The notes under the pieces: model-generated
The model's database searches: none
What the model saw: the letters and a program-made list of their open reading frames with translations, nothing else
What the model was told of the DNA's origin: nothing
Made by a program: the position numbers and the translations under genes
In this document: piece by piece, positions 1 through 11,953 of the stretch
Numbering within the stretch: the stretch's first letter is position 1
How the letters are laid out: every line of letters begins with the position of its first letter
Source: Triticum aestivum
Lineage: Eukaryota > Streptophyta > Magnoliopsida > Poales > Poaceae
Assembly (NCBI RefSeq): GCF_018294505.1
Contig: NC_057810.1
Coordinates: 209,516,113 to 209,580,112, forward strand
DNA length: 64,000 nucleotides
Direction of reading: 5' to 3'

Positions 1-1950
1 ACTTGGTCTAGAGTAGTGAAACAAGATGATTCTCTTCATGGGACATTTGATGGTGGTGCCCCAAGTCCAAGGCGAAGTTGATGGTGGTGCCTCAAGTTCA
101 CAATGATGGACTTGTGAAGCTGACTTGCCGTAGCTTTGGCGGCAAGGGAAGACACAACAAAGACGGTACATATGTGTATTGACGCAAGTTCGCTACACTT
201 GTGAGAATGCCTCAAAATGCAAAAGGTGAAGATAATAAATGTTGTTACAAGTACCATAGCCTAAGTGACTGCTAAATTCTCTTTTTATGAAAGACAAACT
301 TTTGTGGTACACGAATAAGAACAAATTATGCATGCTCTACTATATATTTTCAAATATAAATTCTCCTTAATTTTTCATCTAAATGCGTTTGAATTGCTTT
401 AAATGGTTGCTAAAACCTAATTTTACTAACAAAAGACAAACATTTTCAAAACACTCTTGGTTTGACATGACATTGCGCCATTTGGTGCAATGGGTAATCT
501 GTTTGTGAAAAACAAGCATCTGTTCATCTTTTTGTACAAAGGATTAGAACGGTACTATCAAAGTCAAATATTTATATCTCTTTGTAAACAACATGCTGCC
601 ATTTGTTTTTTATACAAAAGGGTTAGAACTGTTACCGTACATGCTTGGTCACATATAAACCTATTAATACATGGATTTTTTCTCAAAGCACATATGGTGT
701 TGAGTGGGTGTCTGCACTATTTGGCAGCGAAAAAAATCTCTTTTTTTTCAATGCACATAAACATTAATTGACTTTTTCTAGAAACACTACTTAAAAACAA
801 AATTAAAGGCCTCCTTAGCTGTTTTTATACATGATGTTATAATTTAAAAAAAAATAAAGGCCTCCTTACTGGTTTTATACATGGTGTTAGGTATATGTAT
901 GTTCTCAAGAAAAAAGATGTATATATTTTTAATATAAATGAATATAAATTCTTACCATGTGTGCTTTCTCAAATGGAAGATTATTGAAAAAATACACATA
1001 TTTTCAACGCGACGTGGTCTTGAATGTGACTCATACTACCTAACTAAAATGTATAGGTACATCTTATTGTAGACAACAAGCCTTCATTCTTTTTTTTCAT
1101 TAAAGGGGGTTAAATTTGTTACCATATGTGCTTGCCCACAACTCAACTAGCACATGTGCTTTCCCAAAACTCGACTAACTAAGACATGGATTTTCTTTTT
1201 AATGTGAACAAGGATTCAGCGGGTCTCTTTGACATTTGGCGCAATTGGACAATACATGATCTATGATGCCTAAAATAAGACACGGAAGGAGTAAAAATCG
1301 CTACAGAAAGAGGGGAAATGCAAGATTCGGATAAATGTGAACTAAATCCATGCATGCGGAGTAATCCGAAATAGAACGAAAGGGGAAATCTCATCAGAAA
1401 CGGTTTTCTCGCCCAACTAAGGAACCGAGAAAGAAAAGGGGATAAACATGCTTGATGGATGCAGTCCGTGCCGCTTCATATTCTACTCCTGACGGGCCAC
1501 ACACAACATTGTCCGTGTCGCTTCAAATCCTATGCCTCCATATGCACAACACAAAGACTTTTTTTCATGCACATGGAAAATAAAACTTTGGTACAAACAC
1601 TGCTAAAAAATATATCCTTAACTGGTCTATACATCTTATACAAATATGTTTTTTTGAAACTTAGATTTCTCATTGTGATAAACATATTATCAAATAAAAA
1701 TGCTTCCTTAACTGGTCTATACATATTATACAAATATGATTTTTTTCAAACCTAGATTTCACAGCGTGATAAACATATTTTCAATATAGCATTATTTAAC
1801 ACATGGGCTTTCTACTACCACTATCAAATTTGTCCTTGCAAAATGAAACTATTTTCATTGATAACATGGCTTTAGCGGGTCTCTGCGCCATTTGGCACAA
1901 CAAGTCAACTACTTTCAATAAAAGTTTCATGGGTATCCTTCACCATGCTT
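1..1950. other. AT-rich DNA with no recognisable gene
   Basis: No credible coding region was seen. A phrase resembling GCGCCATTTGGCGCAA recurs loosely near 470-490, 700-725, 1220-1240 and 1880-1900, so this is probably an old diverged repeat. At 45-105 a short segment with the phrase GATGGTGGTGCC occurs twice. The stretch may be internal retrotransposon sequence belonging to the gypsy element on its right, but no boundary is visible. Confidence 0.5.
1616..1795. repeat. Tandem duplication, 90-bp unit, two copies
   Basis: Two diverged copies begin with CCTTAACTGGTCTATACAT at 1616 and 1706. Both contain an A/T-rich middle and end in GTGATAAACATATT. There is no coding signal. Confidence 0.8.
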
Positions 1951-4212
1951 AATTTGCACGTATATGAGTTGCTGTTTGAAAACAGAAAGTTTGTTGTTAT
2001 GTTTTGAATATTTGCGAATAGTCAGAACATGATAAAATCTTGAATTTTTACACGGTGAGCTATAATAAATTTTATACAGTGTGGATGTGTTTCAGAATTT
2101 TTGTAGTTAGAGAAGTATGAATCTTCTTGCAATCTTTACAGACTGTCCCGTTTAGATAGATTGTTGTTATGTTTGCATTGTTTGCATATGTTTGCTTGTT
2201 TAATGATTCTATTTGAGGATATGACTATTAAATATGCAGAGGCATTTAGTATACAATGGCAAATAATAATTTTAGTGATTTGCTATAGTAGAGAATGATA
2301 AGGTTATTTCATTGCTTTAAACTAACTTATCTCACGAGTTCTTGTTGAGTTTTGTGTGGATGAAGTTTTTGAGATTTAGGAAGCCGTGATATAAAAGGAA
2401 TTAAGAGACACGAAAGCTCAAGCTTGGGGATGCCCAAGGCATCCCAAGATATTTTTGAAGGAGTCTCAAGCATGTAAGTTTGGGGATGCCCCGGTAGGCA
2501 TTCCACCTTTCTTCATCAACAATTATCGGTTAGTATCGGTTGAGCCTAAGTTTTTGCTTCTTCGCATGAGATGTGATATTCTTAGAATTTAATTTAATTT
2601 TGTTTTGCTTGTTGTTTTAATAAAATACTTAGATCTGATTTTTTTTAAATAAGAGAGAGTCCTCACATAGCTACCTATTTACTTAACTACTCATTTGATC
2701 TTCACTTATATCTTTTTGGAGTAGTTTGTCGAACGTTCTCATGCTTCACTTATATTATTTTGAGAGTTGATAATAGTGATGAAAATTTGCACAAGCTATG
2801 GAATTGGTCCTAATATGATGAATTTCCAACAAGGATATAATAAAAACTTTCATGTAGATCATTGGATATGATAAGTGTTATTCCTTGCAATAGTTTTGTG
2901 TTATGGAGATAATAATATGTGAGTCATGTAGGTGAGTAATTACACTTTAGTAAGAATATTGGTGTTAAGGTTTGTGATTCCCTATGCAAGCACGTAAAGT
3001 TAATAGTTACGCAACAGAGTTATATCCTACTTATGGTGCATTATTCGGTGTTGGTTATGTTTAATGCTCGTTTATGATTGTTTTTGTTTCTTGGTTTGTT
3101 GCTTATCAATCTATTTGCTAGCCTTTCCTTGTAGTAAGCGGGAATACTGCTTCTGCATCCAAAATCCTAAACCAAGTTGTGCCAAATAAGTCCATCATAC
3201 CTACCCATATGCGGTATTTCCATGTCATTCCACGTAATTTTGATGTGCCAACTCTAATTTTCAAAACTAATTTCCTTTTGTGTGCCCATACCGCTCATGA
3301 AGCGGCAAGGGTGGCCAATATTTTCCATGCTAATATGTTATTCTCAAGATGAGTGTTTAGTCACTTGTAATTGCACGAGAGTGTGGCAGGTAATAGGGAC
3401 GCCGAGTCCAGAAATGAAAAAATATATTATGTTGTCAATAATAAATTCCTTGGAAAGTGCTGGTATGGAAGGCACCCATGGATACGGCTAGCCATTGATT
3501 GTGAAAGAATGGTGGAAAAAGGAATAAACTTTATTTTATGTTTGTGAACCGCCTATGATGTATCCAACATGGAAAGTACTAGGAATTCTCAATCGTTTTC
3601 GTTGATAGGAAATGCATGCCTCTCAAAGCAATTTTATCTCCCAATTTAAGCTTTGAGCTCTGGCACCTCTACAAATCTCTAGTTCCCTTTGTGAAGGGCC
3701 TATCTATTTACTTTTATGCTATTTTTATTTTTATTTTGAGTCTCCATCTTCCCTTACAAAGCACCAACTAGGGAACACTATTGTCATACTGTAGCTAATA
3801 TTTGAGTGTGTTTCATGACTGGATCAATGATTGAGCATAATGGGCTAGGGATAGCTTTATTTCGCACTAGTATTTTGAAATACATGGTTTCCTATTAATA
3901 TGCTTGAGTATTGATGTCTTCATGCCAAATTATAGACTATTGCTTTGAACATTCAAGTCCAAATGTCCATGCTACAAAAGAAAAGAGTATATGATGAATA
4001 TGATAGGTAGCATTCCACATCAAAAATTCCATTTTCAATTGCTACTTTATCATGATGAGTTTTATGAGAAAGAGTTTCTGCTATAATGCTAGGAAAAGTG
4101 ATTGAAATTATCATTGATCAAACTTACGCACTATGCTAGCATTCACACTTCATAAATTATTTCTTTTATCATTGCCTACTCGAGGAAGAGTAGGAATTAA
4201 GCTTGGGGATGC
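1950..4212 (+). mobile_element. Ty3/gypsy element, 3' internal non-coding part
   Basis: This stretch leads into the LTR starting at 4213 and lacks coding sequence. It has the phrase CTTGGGGATGCCC at about 2425 and again, slightly changed, at about 2480, which is typical of the long 3' untranslated part of Triticeae gypsy elements. It ends in a purine-rich GAATTAAGCTTGGGGATGC immediately before the LTR, the expected polypurine tract position. The gag-pol part would lie to the left, outside the window or deleted. Orientation is plus. Confidence 0.6.
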
Positions 4213-5838
4213 TAATACATCTCCAACGTATCTATAATTTATGAAGTATTCATGCCATGTTTACAACAATTTTACATGGTTTTGGTATGATTTGAATGGA
4301 ACTAACCCGGACTGATGCCATTTTCAGCAGATGGTGTTGTTTTTGTGCAGAAATAGAAGTTCTCAAAATTGGACAAAACTTTTTGACAATTTTTTTGGAA
4401 GAAAAAAAAATACCAGAGCAAAGAACCACTTGAGGGCCCCCTAGCTGCCTACAAGGCACCAGGGCGCGCCACCCCCCCTAGCGAGCCCTGGTGGGTAGTG
4501 GGCCCCTTGAGGCCCATCATTGCATGAAACCGACGCCAACATATTCTATATATTTAGAAACCCGCAAAAGTTAACCTAGATCAGAAGTTCCGCCACCGCA
4601 AGCCTCTGTATCCATGAAAAACCAATCTGGACCATGTTCCGGCACCCTGCCGGAGGGGGAAATCATCACCGAAGGCCATCTTCATGATTCCGGCGGCCAC
4701 CATGATGAGGAGGGAGTAGTTCACCCGCGGGGCTAAGGGTTTGTACCAGTAGCTATGTGTTTAATCTTTGTCTCTCTCATGTTCTTGATTTGGCACGATC
4801 TTGATGTATCGCGAGCTTTGTTAGTATAGTTGGATCATATGGTGTTTCCCCTCTCTATCTTGTCGTAATGATTTGAGTTTTCCCTTTGAGATTTCGTTAT
4901 TATCGGATTGCATACTTTTATGGATTTGAGAACACTTGATGTATGTCTTGCTATGAATACCTGTGGCGACAATGGGGTATGATATTGATTCACTTGATAT
5001 GTGTTTTGGCACTCAACTCGCGGATTCCTGAGGTGACATTGGAGTAATCTATGCATAGCGGTTGATGCACGTTCTCATCTTTGTTTCTCCGGTAGAAATC
5101 TTGGGGCACTCTTTGAGGTTATTTGTGTTGGATTGAGTATTATGAATCTGAAATTGTTTGATGCATATTGAATAATCAACTTACAGATACTCGTGGTGAC
5201 ATTGGAGTATCTAGGTGACATTAGAGTTGGTTCATGTGTATCATATGGTGTTATTTTAGTACGAACTCTTAGATAGATCGATCAAAAAGGATAACTTGGT
5301 GTTATTTTAGTACAAACTCTTGGAAAGTTTGATCGGGAAGAATAACTTTGAGGTGGTTTCGTACCCTACAAAAAATTTCTTCTTATGTTCTCCGCTAGAT
5401 AGGAACTTTGGAGTGATTCTTCATCGCACATTGAGGGATTGTTATGTGATCCAATTATATTAGCATTGTTGAGAGATTGTACTAGCAAAAGTATGGACCT
5501 AGGCCTTGTTTTCAAGCATTGTAATACCATTTGTGCTCACTTTTGTTACTTGCTGCCTTGCTGTTTTTTTATTGTTCCTATTACAAAAATCAATATCTAG
5601 TATCAGTACTACACTTGTATCACAATCTCTTCACCGAACTAGTGCACCTATATGATTTACCATTGTATTTGGTGTGTTAGGGACACAAGAGACTCTTTGT
5701 TATTTGGTTGCATGGTTGTTTGAGAGAGACCATCTTCATCCTACGCCTCCCATAGATTGGTAAACCTTAGGTCATCCAAAACACTGCGCTTGGAGGCCCA
5801 ACACGAGTTTACAAGAACAAGTTGTCTAATAGACATCA
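4213..5838 (+). mobile_element. Ty3/gypsy 3' LTR (copy A)
   Basis: About 1.63 kb long. It begins TAATACATCTCCAACG, a changed form of the TGATACGTCTCCAACG start seen at 6112 and 7151; both changes fit cytosine deamination. It ends in TAGACATCA. It follows a polypurine tract, so it is the 3' LTR of a plus-oriented element. The first ~600 bp match the LTR piece at 7151-7818 closely, which makes them the same family. The family name is not certain. Confidence 0.7.
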
Positions 5839-6111
5839 AGCACATTGTGAACTCCAAGGGTTCGATCAAAGGGAGAAGAGTTATGAACCGGATAGGACCG
5901 CTGGAGCATGACTGTTGTACAAGGACCACTTTCAATACATACCAACATTCTCTGATACATGGTTTCGTCGACGCTTTCGTATGCGCAAACCATTGTTCTT
6001 GTGCATGGTGGAGTAAGCGGAGGCACATGATTCCTACTTCAAGCTGACAAAACATCAAGAAGGCGCCTTTGAGTGTTTCGAAGACTAATGGGGTCCAGTT
6101 GTGCGGTGGTT
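5839..6111. other. Spacer between two LTR copies
   Basis: 273 bp with no recognised feature. Open frames here are short and overlap on both strands without splice or start context. Confidence 0.5.
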
Positions 6112-7150
6112 TGATACGTCTCCAACGTATCTATAATTTTTTATTGTTCCATGCTATTATATTATATGTTTTGGATGCTTTATATGCATTAATATATTAT
6201 TTTATATCATTTTTTGAGACTAAGCTATTAACCTAGTGCCCAGTGCCAGTTGCTATTTTCCCCTTGTTTTTGGCTTTTACAGAAAGGAATATCAAACAGA
6301 GTCCAAATGGAATAAAACTTTAGGATTGTTTTTCTTGGACCGGAAGACACCTACGTGACTTGTAGAGAGGTCCAGAAGAGTCCTGAGGAGGACACAAGCC
6401 TCTAGGGCGCGCCCTTGGCTTGTGGGCCCCTCCAGGTTCTCCTAACCCTAATTCCAGCTCTATATATTCTCAAATATTCCCCGAACATCAGGAGTGTCAA
6501 CAAAAATACTTTTCCGCCGCTGCAAGCTTCTGTTCTCGTGAGATCCCATCTCGAGGCCTTTTCTGACGATCTTCCGGAGGGGGATTCGATCACGGAGGGC
6601 CTCTACACCAACCTTGCTGCCCTACCGATGATGTGTGAGTAGTTTACCATAGACCTATGGGTCCACAACTAGTACCTAGATGGCTTCTTCTCTCTCTTTG
6701 ATCTTCAATACCATGCTCTCCTCGATGTTCTTGAAGTTCTATCCGATGTAATCTTCTTTTGCGGTGTGTTTATCGAGATCCGATGTATTGTGGATTTATG
6801 ATCAGATTTTCTATGAATAATATTTGAGTCTTCTTTAAACTTTTATATGCATGATTTGATAGCTTTGTATTTCTCTCTAATCTATTGATTTGGTTTCGCC
6901 AACTAGATTTGTTTTCTTGCAATGGGAGAGGTGCTTTGTGATGGGTTCAATCTTGCAGTGTCGTCACCCGGTGACATAGTAGAGGTAGCAAGGCACGTAT
7001 TGTACTGTTGCCATTAAGGATAAAAAGATGGGGTTTATATCATATTGCTTGAGTTTATCCCTCTACATCATGCCTTCTTGCTTAATGCGTTACTCTGTTC
7101 TTTTTAACCTAATACTCTAGATGCAGGCAGGAGTCAGGCAATGTGTGGAG
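6112..7150 (+). mobile_element. Ty3/gypsy LTR piece (copy B), truncated on the right
   Basis: It starts TGATACGTCTCCAACG and then differs from copies A and C, so it is a second LTR subfamily. The sequence runs through the U3-like part, a CTATATATTCTCAAATA promoter-like stretch near 6460, and on to AATGTGTGGAG, where copy C begins abruptly. The missing 3' part of B was not found elsewhere in the window. Confidence 0.65.
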
Positions 7151-7707
7151 TGATACGTCTCCAACGTATCTATAATTTGTGAAGTATTCATGACATGTTT
7201 ACAACAATTTTATATGGTTTTGATATGATTTGCATGGAACTAACCCGGATTGACGTTGTTTTCAGCAGAACTTCCGTGCTGTTGTTTTTTGTGCAGAAAT
7301 CAAAGTTCTCCAAATGCAGCGAAACTTTTTGACATTTTTTGGAAGAAAATAGGCACTAGAAGCTTCATGGAAGGACCAGAAGGAGAAGGAGGTTAGAACA
7401 AGACACCTGGGCGCGCTAGGAGGCCCATGCACGCCCAGGTGGGTTGTGCCCACCTCGAGGCTCATCTTCGCGTGATTCCAACGCTGAAAAGTCCTATAAA
7501 TAGAGAAACCATCAGAAATAACCCTAGATCAGAAGTTCCGCCACCGCAAGCCTCTGTATCCACGAAAAACCAATCTGGACCCTATATCGGTACCTTGCCG
7601 AGGGGGAAATCATCACCAGAGGTGATCTTCATCATCCCGATGGCCACCATGATGAGGAGGGAGTAGTCCACCTCGGGGCTGAGGGTTTGTACCAGTAGCT
7701 ATGTGTT

Positions 7708-7748
<41 letters not shown>

Positions 7749-7818
7749 TTGAAATGGCACGATCATGATGTATCGTGGGATTTGTTAATATAGTTGGATC
7801 ATATGTTGTTTCTCCCTC
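7151..7818 (+). mobile_element. Ty3/gypsy LTR piece (copy C), inserted in copy B and cut by a CACTA end
   Basis: It starts TGATACGTCTCCAACG directly inside copy B and aligns with copy A (4213 onward) until 7818, where the CACTA terminus begins. It holds a pure CT microsatellite at 7711-7743 where copy A has only a short TCTCTCTC. The continuation seen in copy A (the part around 4850) is absent on the far side of the CACTA end. Confidence 0.7.
7711..7743. repeat. (TC)n microsatellite
   Basis: 33 bp of uninterrupted TC inside LTR copy C, an expansion relative to LTR copy A. Confidence 0.95.
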
Positions 7819-8299
7819 CACTACAAAAAAGACACATCCGTGACATTTTGGGCCGAACAAATTATTTTCTGTCATGCTTTGACACTTCTATGACGATAGT
7901 TGTGACAAAACCCGGTATCATCATAGATGTGGCGGGCTCCTACTTCTATGACAAAAAATCATGACAGAAAATGGCTTTTCGTCCTGGGTGGGCCGGAGAC
8001 GCAGCTGCATGACATTCTTTGGGTCGTGCATTACAGAAAAAACCGTGGTAGAAGCGAGGGCGAGGAAAATATCGGGGAGTTCCCGGTTATGGTGGGTGGT
8101 CGGGGACCAAGAGATGCACGTTTCTCTCATACACGTACGCGCGTGGGTGTGAGGCGTTAGCCTCTAACTGAACCCGATCGAGGCATTCGCCTACTGAACC
8201 CGAGCGATTGTACTGTAGGCTACGCGTTACTGAACCCGATCGAGCGATTCCTTCGTTCTCTATTGCTGCTAACTGAAGCCGATAGAACCTGCTGCCTCG

Positions 8300-8740
8300 C
8301 TTCCCTTGATGAACAGTGAGCGCTGTTGGGGGGTTGGATGAACAGTTCCCGGTGGGGGGTTGGATGAACAAGACCCCATCGTGTTGCTGCTGGATGGACA
8401 TGATCCCGATCGATCGAGCTGGTTGGGTGTGGATTAACAGGACCCCGTGGAGGGCTGGATGAACAGAACCCCGTGGAGGGAAGGTTGAACAGTAGCCGGT
8501 GGAGGGCTGGTTGAACAGTAGCCGGTGGAGGGCTGGATGAATAGTAGCCCATGGAGGGGTGGTTGAACAGGACCCTGTGGAGAGGGCTGGTTGAACAGTA
8601 GCCGGTGGAGGAGCGCGCGGTGGAGGCTGGATGAACAGGAGCCCATGGATGAATAGTCACATGTGGAGGCTGGAGGAGGTCGACGGTGGATGAACAGTAG
8701 CCCGTGGAGGCTGGAGGAGGTCGATGGTGGAGATGAACAG
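8300..8740. repeat. 26-bp subterminal minisatellite
   Basis: Units resemble GTAGCCGGTGGAGGGCTGG followed by TTGAACA; about a dozen imperfect copies. The core GGATGAACAG recurs even where units are longer. An inverted counterpart lies at 59575-59940. Such arrays are typical of CACTA subterminal regions, where the transposase is thought to bind. Long open frames rich in Pro and Ser here are products of the repeat, not genes. Confidence 0.85.
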
Positions 8741-8754
8741 TATCCCGTGGAGTC

Positions 8755-9030
8755 CTGTTTTGCAGTACGCCACACCCGTCCTAATGAACAGGACCCCCGT
8801 TTCGACCGTAGCGCTCCAACACAAGTCTGTTTCCTCCGTTTTGCGGTACGCCACACCCCTCCCGATCAACAGGACCCTATTTCGACCGTAGGAGGTCCAA
8901 CAGAAGTCTGTTTCCTCTGTTTTGTGGTATGCCAGGCCCCTCCCGATGAACAGGATCCCATTTCGACCGTGCCCGGTCCAACACAAGGCCGTTTCCTCCG
9001 TTCTGCGGTACGCCAGACCTCATTTCCATC
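8755..9030. repeat. ~80-bp tandem repeat, about three units
   Basis: The phrase TCCAACACAAG or a one-base variant starts units near 8815, 8896 and 8975. Each unit also holds TTTCCTCCGTTTTGCGGTA and a TTTCGACCGT tail. A mirrored array lies at about 59290-59560. Confidence 0.8.
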
Positions 9031-9359
9031 GGTTGTTCCGTCCAAGCCCTCCCGATAAACACGACGACGCATTCTGTTCTGACCTAGCCGGTTGGCTCCC
9101 CATGAACACGACGACGACACAATTTCTCCGTTCCACCCAGCCATGTACACAAGCCCTGGCCGTACGTATGCGCAAGTAGGCGTTCGAGACCCTGCCCATA
9201 TGTATGTATGTGGCTATATTTACTTTCTTGCACCCTGGCCGATGTACGTACGTGTACATGCTATGTGTGCGCCTCTACTATGACACGTGCACGCCTCTAC
9301 TACGACACGTGCGTGCCTCTACATCGACCGGAATAACAACGCTACATACACTTCCTTGT

Positions 9360-11400
9360 GTGCGAAGATGTAGCTAGTGGGTCCCAGCAGTTAGGGGGGC
9401 GAATCATTTGTTTGCTAGTAATATGTACGCACTTCCTTGCGTGCGAAGATGTAGCTGATGGGTCCCAACAGTCAGGGGGGAAACATTTTTTTCGCGAAAT
9501 ATGGTGGCCCGTCCGGTGGGTCCCTCCTGTCAGGTGGAGGAATAATTATTTTGCACGTAATAAGTTGTCACTTCCTTGCGGCTGCCATGGACCCAGCTGT
9601 CAGCCTCTCCATGTACAGTACTCTTCCGATGGAAGTCGTGCCTTGACCACGTTGACCACGCTGCGCCGAGAGAACCGGGGCGTTGGACGACAGCATGGCC
9701 TAGGAAGGGGACGGCGCGGAGCCAGGGAAGACGCCGCAGTGGAAGCCCACACGAAGAGGAGTACGAGTGTTCACTGGTTCGACTGCGGTGTGAGGCTACC
9801 GTCGCCGCAGAATAACATGGGTTGTGGGTGAGTAGAGGGATGTCCTGGCCAGCGGTGGGAGTAGTACGGGGTGGTGAGGCCTCCGCGGCATCACAACCGG
9901 CCACGGGAGGCAAGAGCACGCGGCACGACCGGCACTGCTTTGGGCGGCTGGAGCAAGAAGACTAGAGGTTGAAGAAGCACTACGACCGTTGGATGGACAT
10001 CGTATGGTCACTATAGCTAGAATTGTTTATATTGACTAAGTTGACAATGCCCTTGGTACGCGTCAACTTAGTAGGCCCACAGGCCAGCCTCCGAAATGGT
10101 GCACCCTAGATGTCAGGGGGAGGAATCATTTTTGGGGTGTCTGAAGCAAGAATATCCAAGATTGAAGAAGAATTACGACATCCATTGGATGGACATCCCA
10201 TGGCCAGTGCTGGTAGAACCTTGTGTTGACTATAAGTTGACAAAGCCTTGCATACGCGTCAACTTTTTTTTGAGGGGATGCGTCAACTTAGTAGGCCCAC
10301 AAGTGTGAGTCAGAGAACTTATAGCCCATTTGAGATTCGTAAGAATGTACAACCCATTTTTGAATTCTAATGGAATTTACTACAACCCATTTACATTTTG
10401 TTAAAAGTACAACCCATTTTCTAGCTAGGACAACGATTAATAATATCAACCAACCGTTCGAAATAGAATTCAATAAAATTTCCCACACTTTGATGGGATC
10501 TGAAATATTTTTATCCCGAAATTTCTAGTCAGATTAAATACAATTTTAATATAAATTTGTATTACATAAAAATCCAACAAAACATTGCGCGCAACAATTA
10601 ATGAAATTAAAATTTTCAAAATCCAAAAATAATATTTTATAAAGTAATTACGTGTTTGGTGTATTTTTATAGTTACTGCCTAGTTTTTATAATTACATCC
10701 CATTTATTATTTCTTAAAGCCCATTTTCTTGTTAAGCCTAATGCATCCCTCCTAGGAAAGATTTGCAGCCGAGCGGGGCAGAGAATAACAAGTTGACCTT
10801 GCCTTGGTATTCCCCAAAAAAAGTATAGCTGGGTTAGCCATTTTCAGCTTGAAAAAATAATAATATCTGGGCTGGATATCTGGCCTGGGCTAGACGGGCC
10901 ACAACCCGCCCAGTTAATACCCTGCTCTCCTCTGAACAACAACGAAAACATCGCTCAAGAAAAACTCTGTAGTGCTCACACCTTAAAAACACGAATACTG
11001 CTCGAGCTACTTGGTCCCAGCTGTCGGCCGCTCCTTGTGCAATTCTCTCGTTTATTGACTACATAGGTTGACAATGGTGTGGGACTGTGATGTCAGGAAA
11101 CCGGGAGGAAGCAAAAAAAATTACAATTGTATATAATAAGGAGGCACTTGCGTACATGCGGCTATGGCCCTGGTGGGTCCCCACTGTCATCCTCTCCAAG
11201 TAAAATCATCTCCTCATTCCTCCTGTCCGTTGACCATGTTGACAACGCGAGATGGCGGTGCCATGACGAGCACAACAACTCAAAGGAAGACGGAGAGGGC
11301 CTCGCGGGCCCAACGGATGGTCTGATACAACACCCGTATCTCATTCGGGAAGCCAGGATCACAGGGCCACATGTCTGTGACGACATTGTCTTTCGCTTGT
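9360..11400. repeat. Subterminal ~0.7-kb modules of CACTA copy 1
   Basis: At least three diverged modules occur here (about 9360-10030, 10090-10330 and 10960-11400). On the minus strand each reads through ACGTGGTCAACG-like and GGACTGTACGTGG-like phrases, then AAGGAAGTGCCTCCTTATTA. They match modules at 47480-48090, 48790-49500, and 49500-49594 joined to 58342-58960. The AT-rich spacer 10350-10960 with CCCATTTT phrases corresponds to 48190-48720. No gene is evident. Confidence 0.65.
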
Positions 11401-11802
11401 TCACCGGTGCTCGTTGAGGAGACAGAGGTTGCAGCACATTTCCTCCTGCGTTGGTAGATCTTCCGCCATTAGGGTGTCGAAGTGCGTCCGCATCTGCTCT
11501 ATGGTGAACCCGACATGAACCGGCTTGGACAGTGGCGCCAGCTCCTGGTCGGAAGCTACCTCCATCATCTGATTGTCGTCGCTCAGCTCGACGATCTCGC
11601 TCGTGAGCCAGCATGTATGGCTGCTGGACCAACCCGCCGCCAAGCACGAGTCTGACTTCCCTGGTCCACCCAGACCGCCTCCCTCGCCCGCGCACGCTTT
11701 CTGTCCGAAACGGTCAGTGCCACCCACCCCGCTTCCCGGTGCAGGCGATTGCCCCGCCTTCAAACGACACAAGTGGCGTCCGTCCGTCCGTCTGCCGCCC
11801 AC
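11401..11802 (-). pseudogene. Possible coding remnant, function unknown
   Basis: An open minus-strand frame contains an acidic stretch (EIVELSDDNQMMEV, about 11590-11550) and a helical-looking C-terminus ending before 11401. There is no good start codon and the first half is compositionally unlike a protein. It lies divergently from the plus-strand pseudogene at 11954. Function not recognised; it could be chance. Confidence 0.25.
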
Positions 11803-11873
11803 ATTAATGATACGCGGTTGCCAAGGCGGCTACTCCGACGCCACATGTCTGTCGCACCGCCGCCCATCATTCC

Positions 11874-11880
11874 TATATAA
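11874..11880 (+). promoter_or_regulatory. TATA box of the pseudogene at 11954
   Basis: TATATAA lies 80 bp upstream of the ATG at 11954, with a pyrimidine-rich leader between them (TCCATTCCCTTTCTCCTGTCC) and an ACCATGG start context. This is the normal arrangement of a plant promoter. Confidence 0.5.
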
Positions 11881-11953
11881 ACTGCTACACCGACCATAGG
11901 CGCAGTCATCCGCCTCCATTCCCTTTCTCCTGTCCACACCACTACTGCCCACC

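Larger units (their letters stand above)
7819..11400 (-). mobile_element. CACTA transposon end with subterminal arrays (copy 1), right side truncated
   Basis: The terminus CACTACAAAAAAGACACA begins at 7819. It is followed by terminal sequence, a 26-bp minisatellite (8300-8740), ~80-bp repeats (8755-9030) and ~0.7-kb modules with phrases such as CTGACAGCTGGGACC (reverse strand). The same order occurs in inverted orientation at 47440-60458, ending in the same terminal motif. This end type is the one found on the right of the giant element, so copy 1 points the other way. No matching opposite terminus was found before 16.5 kb, so the element is truncated or its far end is unrecognised. Confidence 0.7.

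Noticed and set aside
8087..9259. Long overlapping open frames on both strands
   Set aside because: They run through 26-bp and 80-bp tandem repeats, shift freely between frames, and have no start or splice context.
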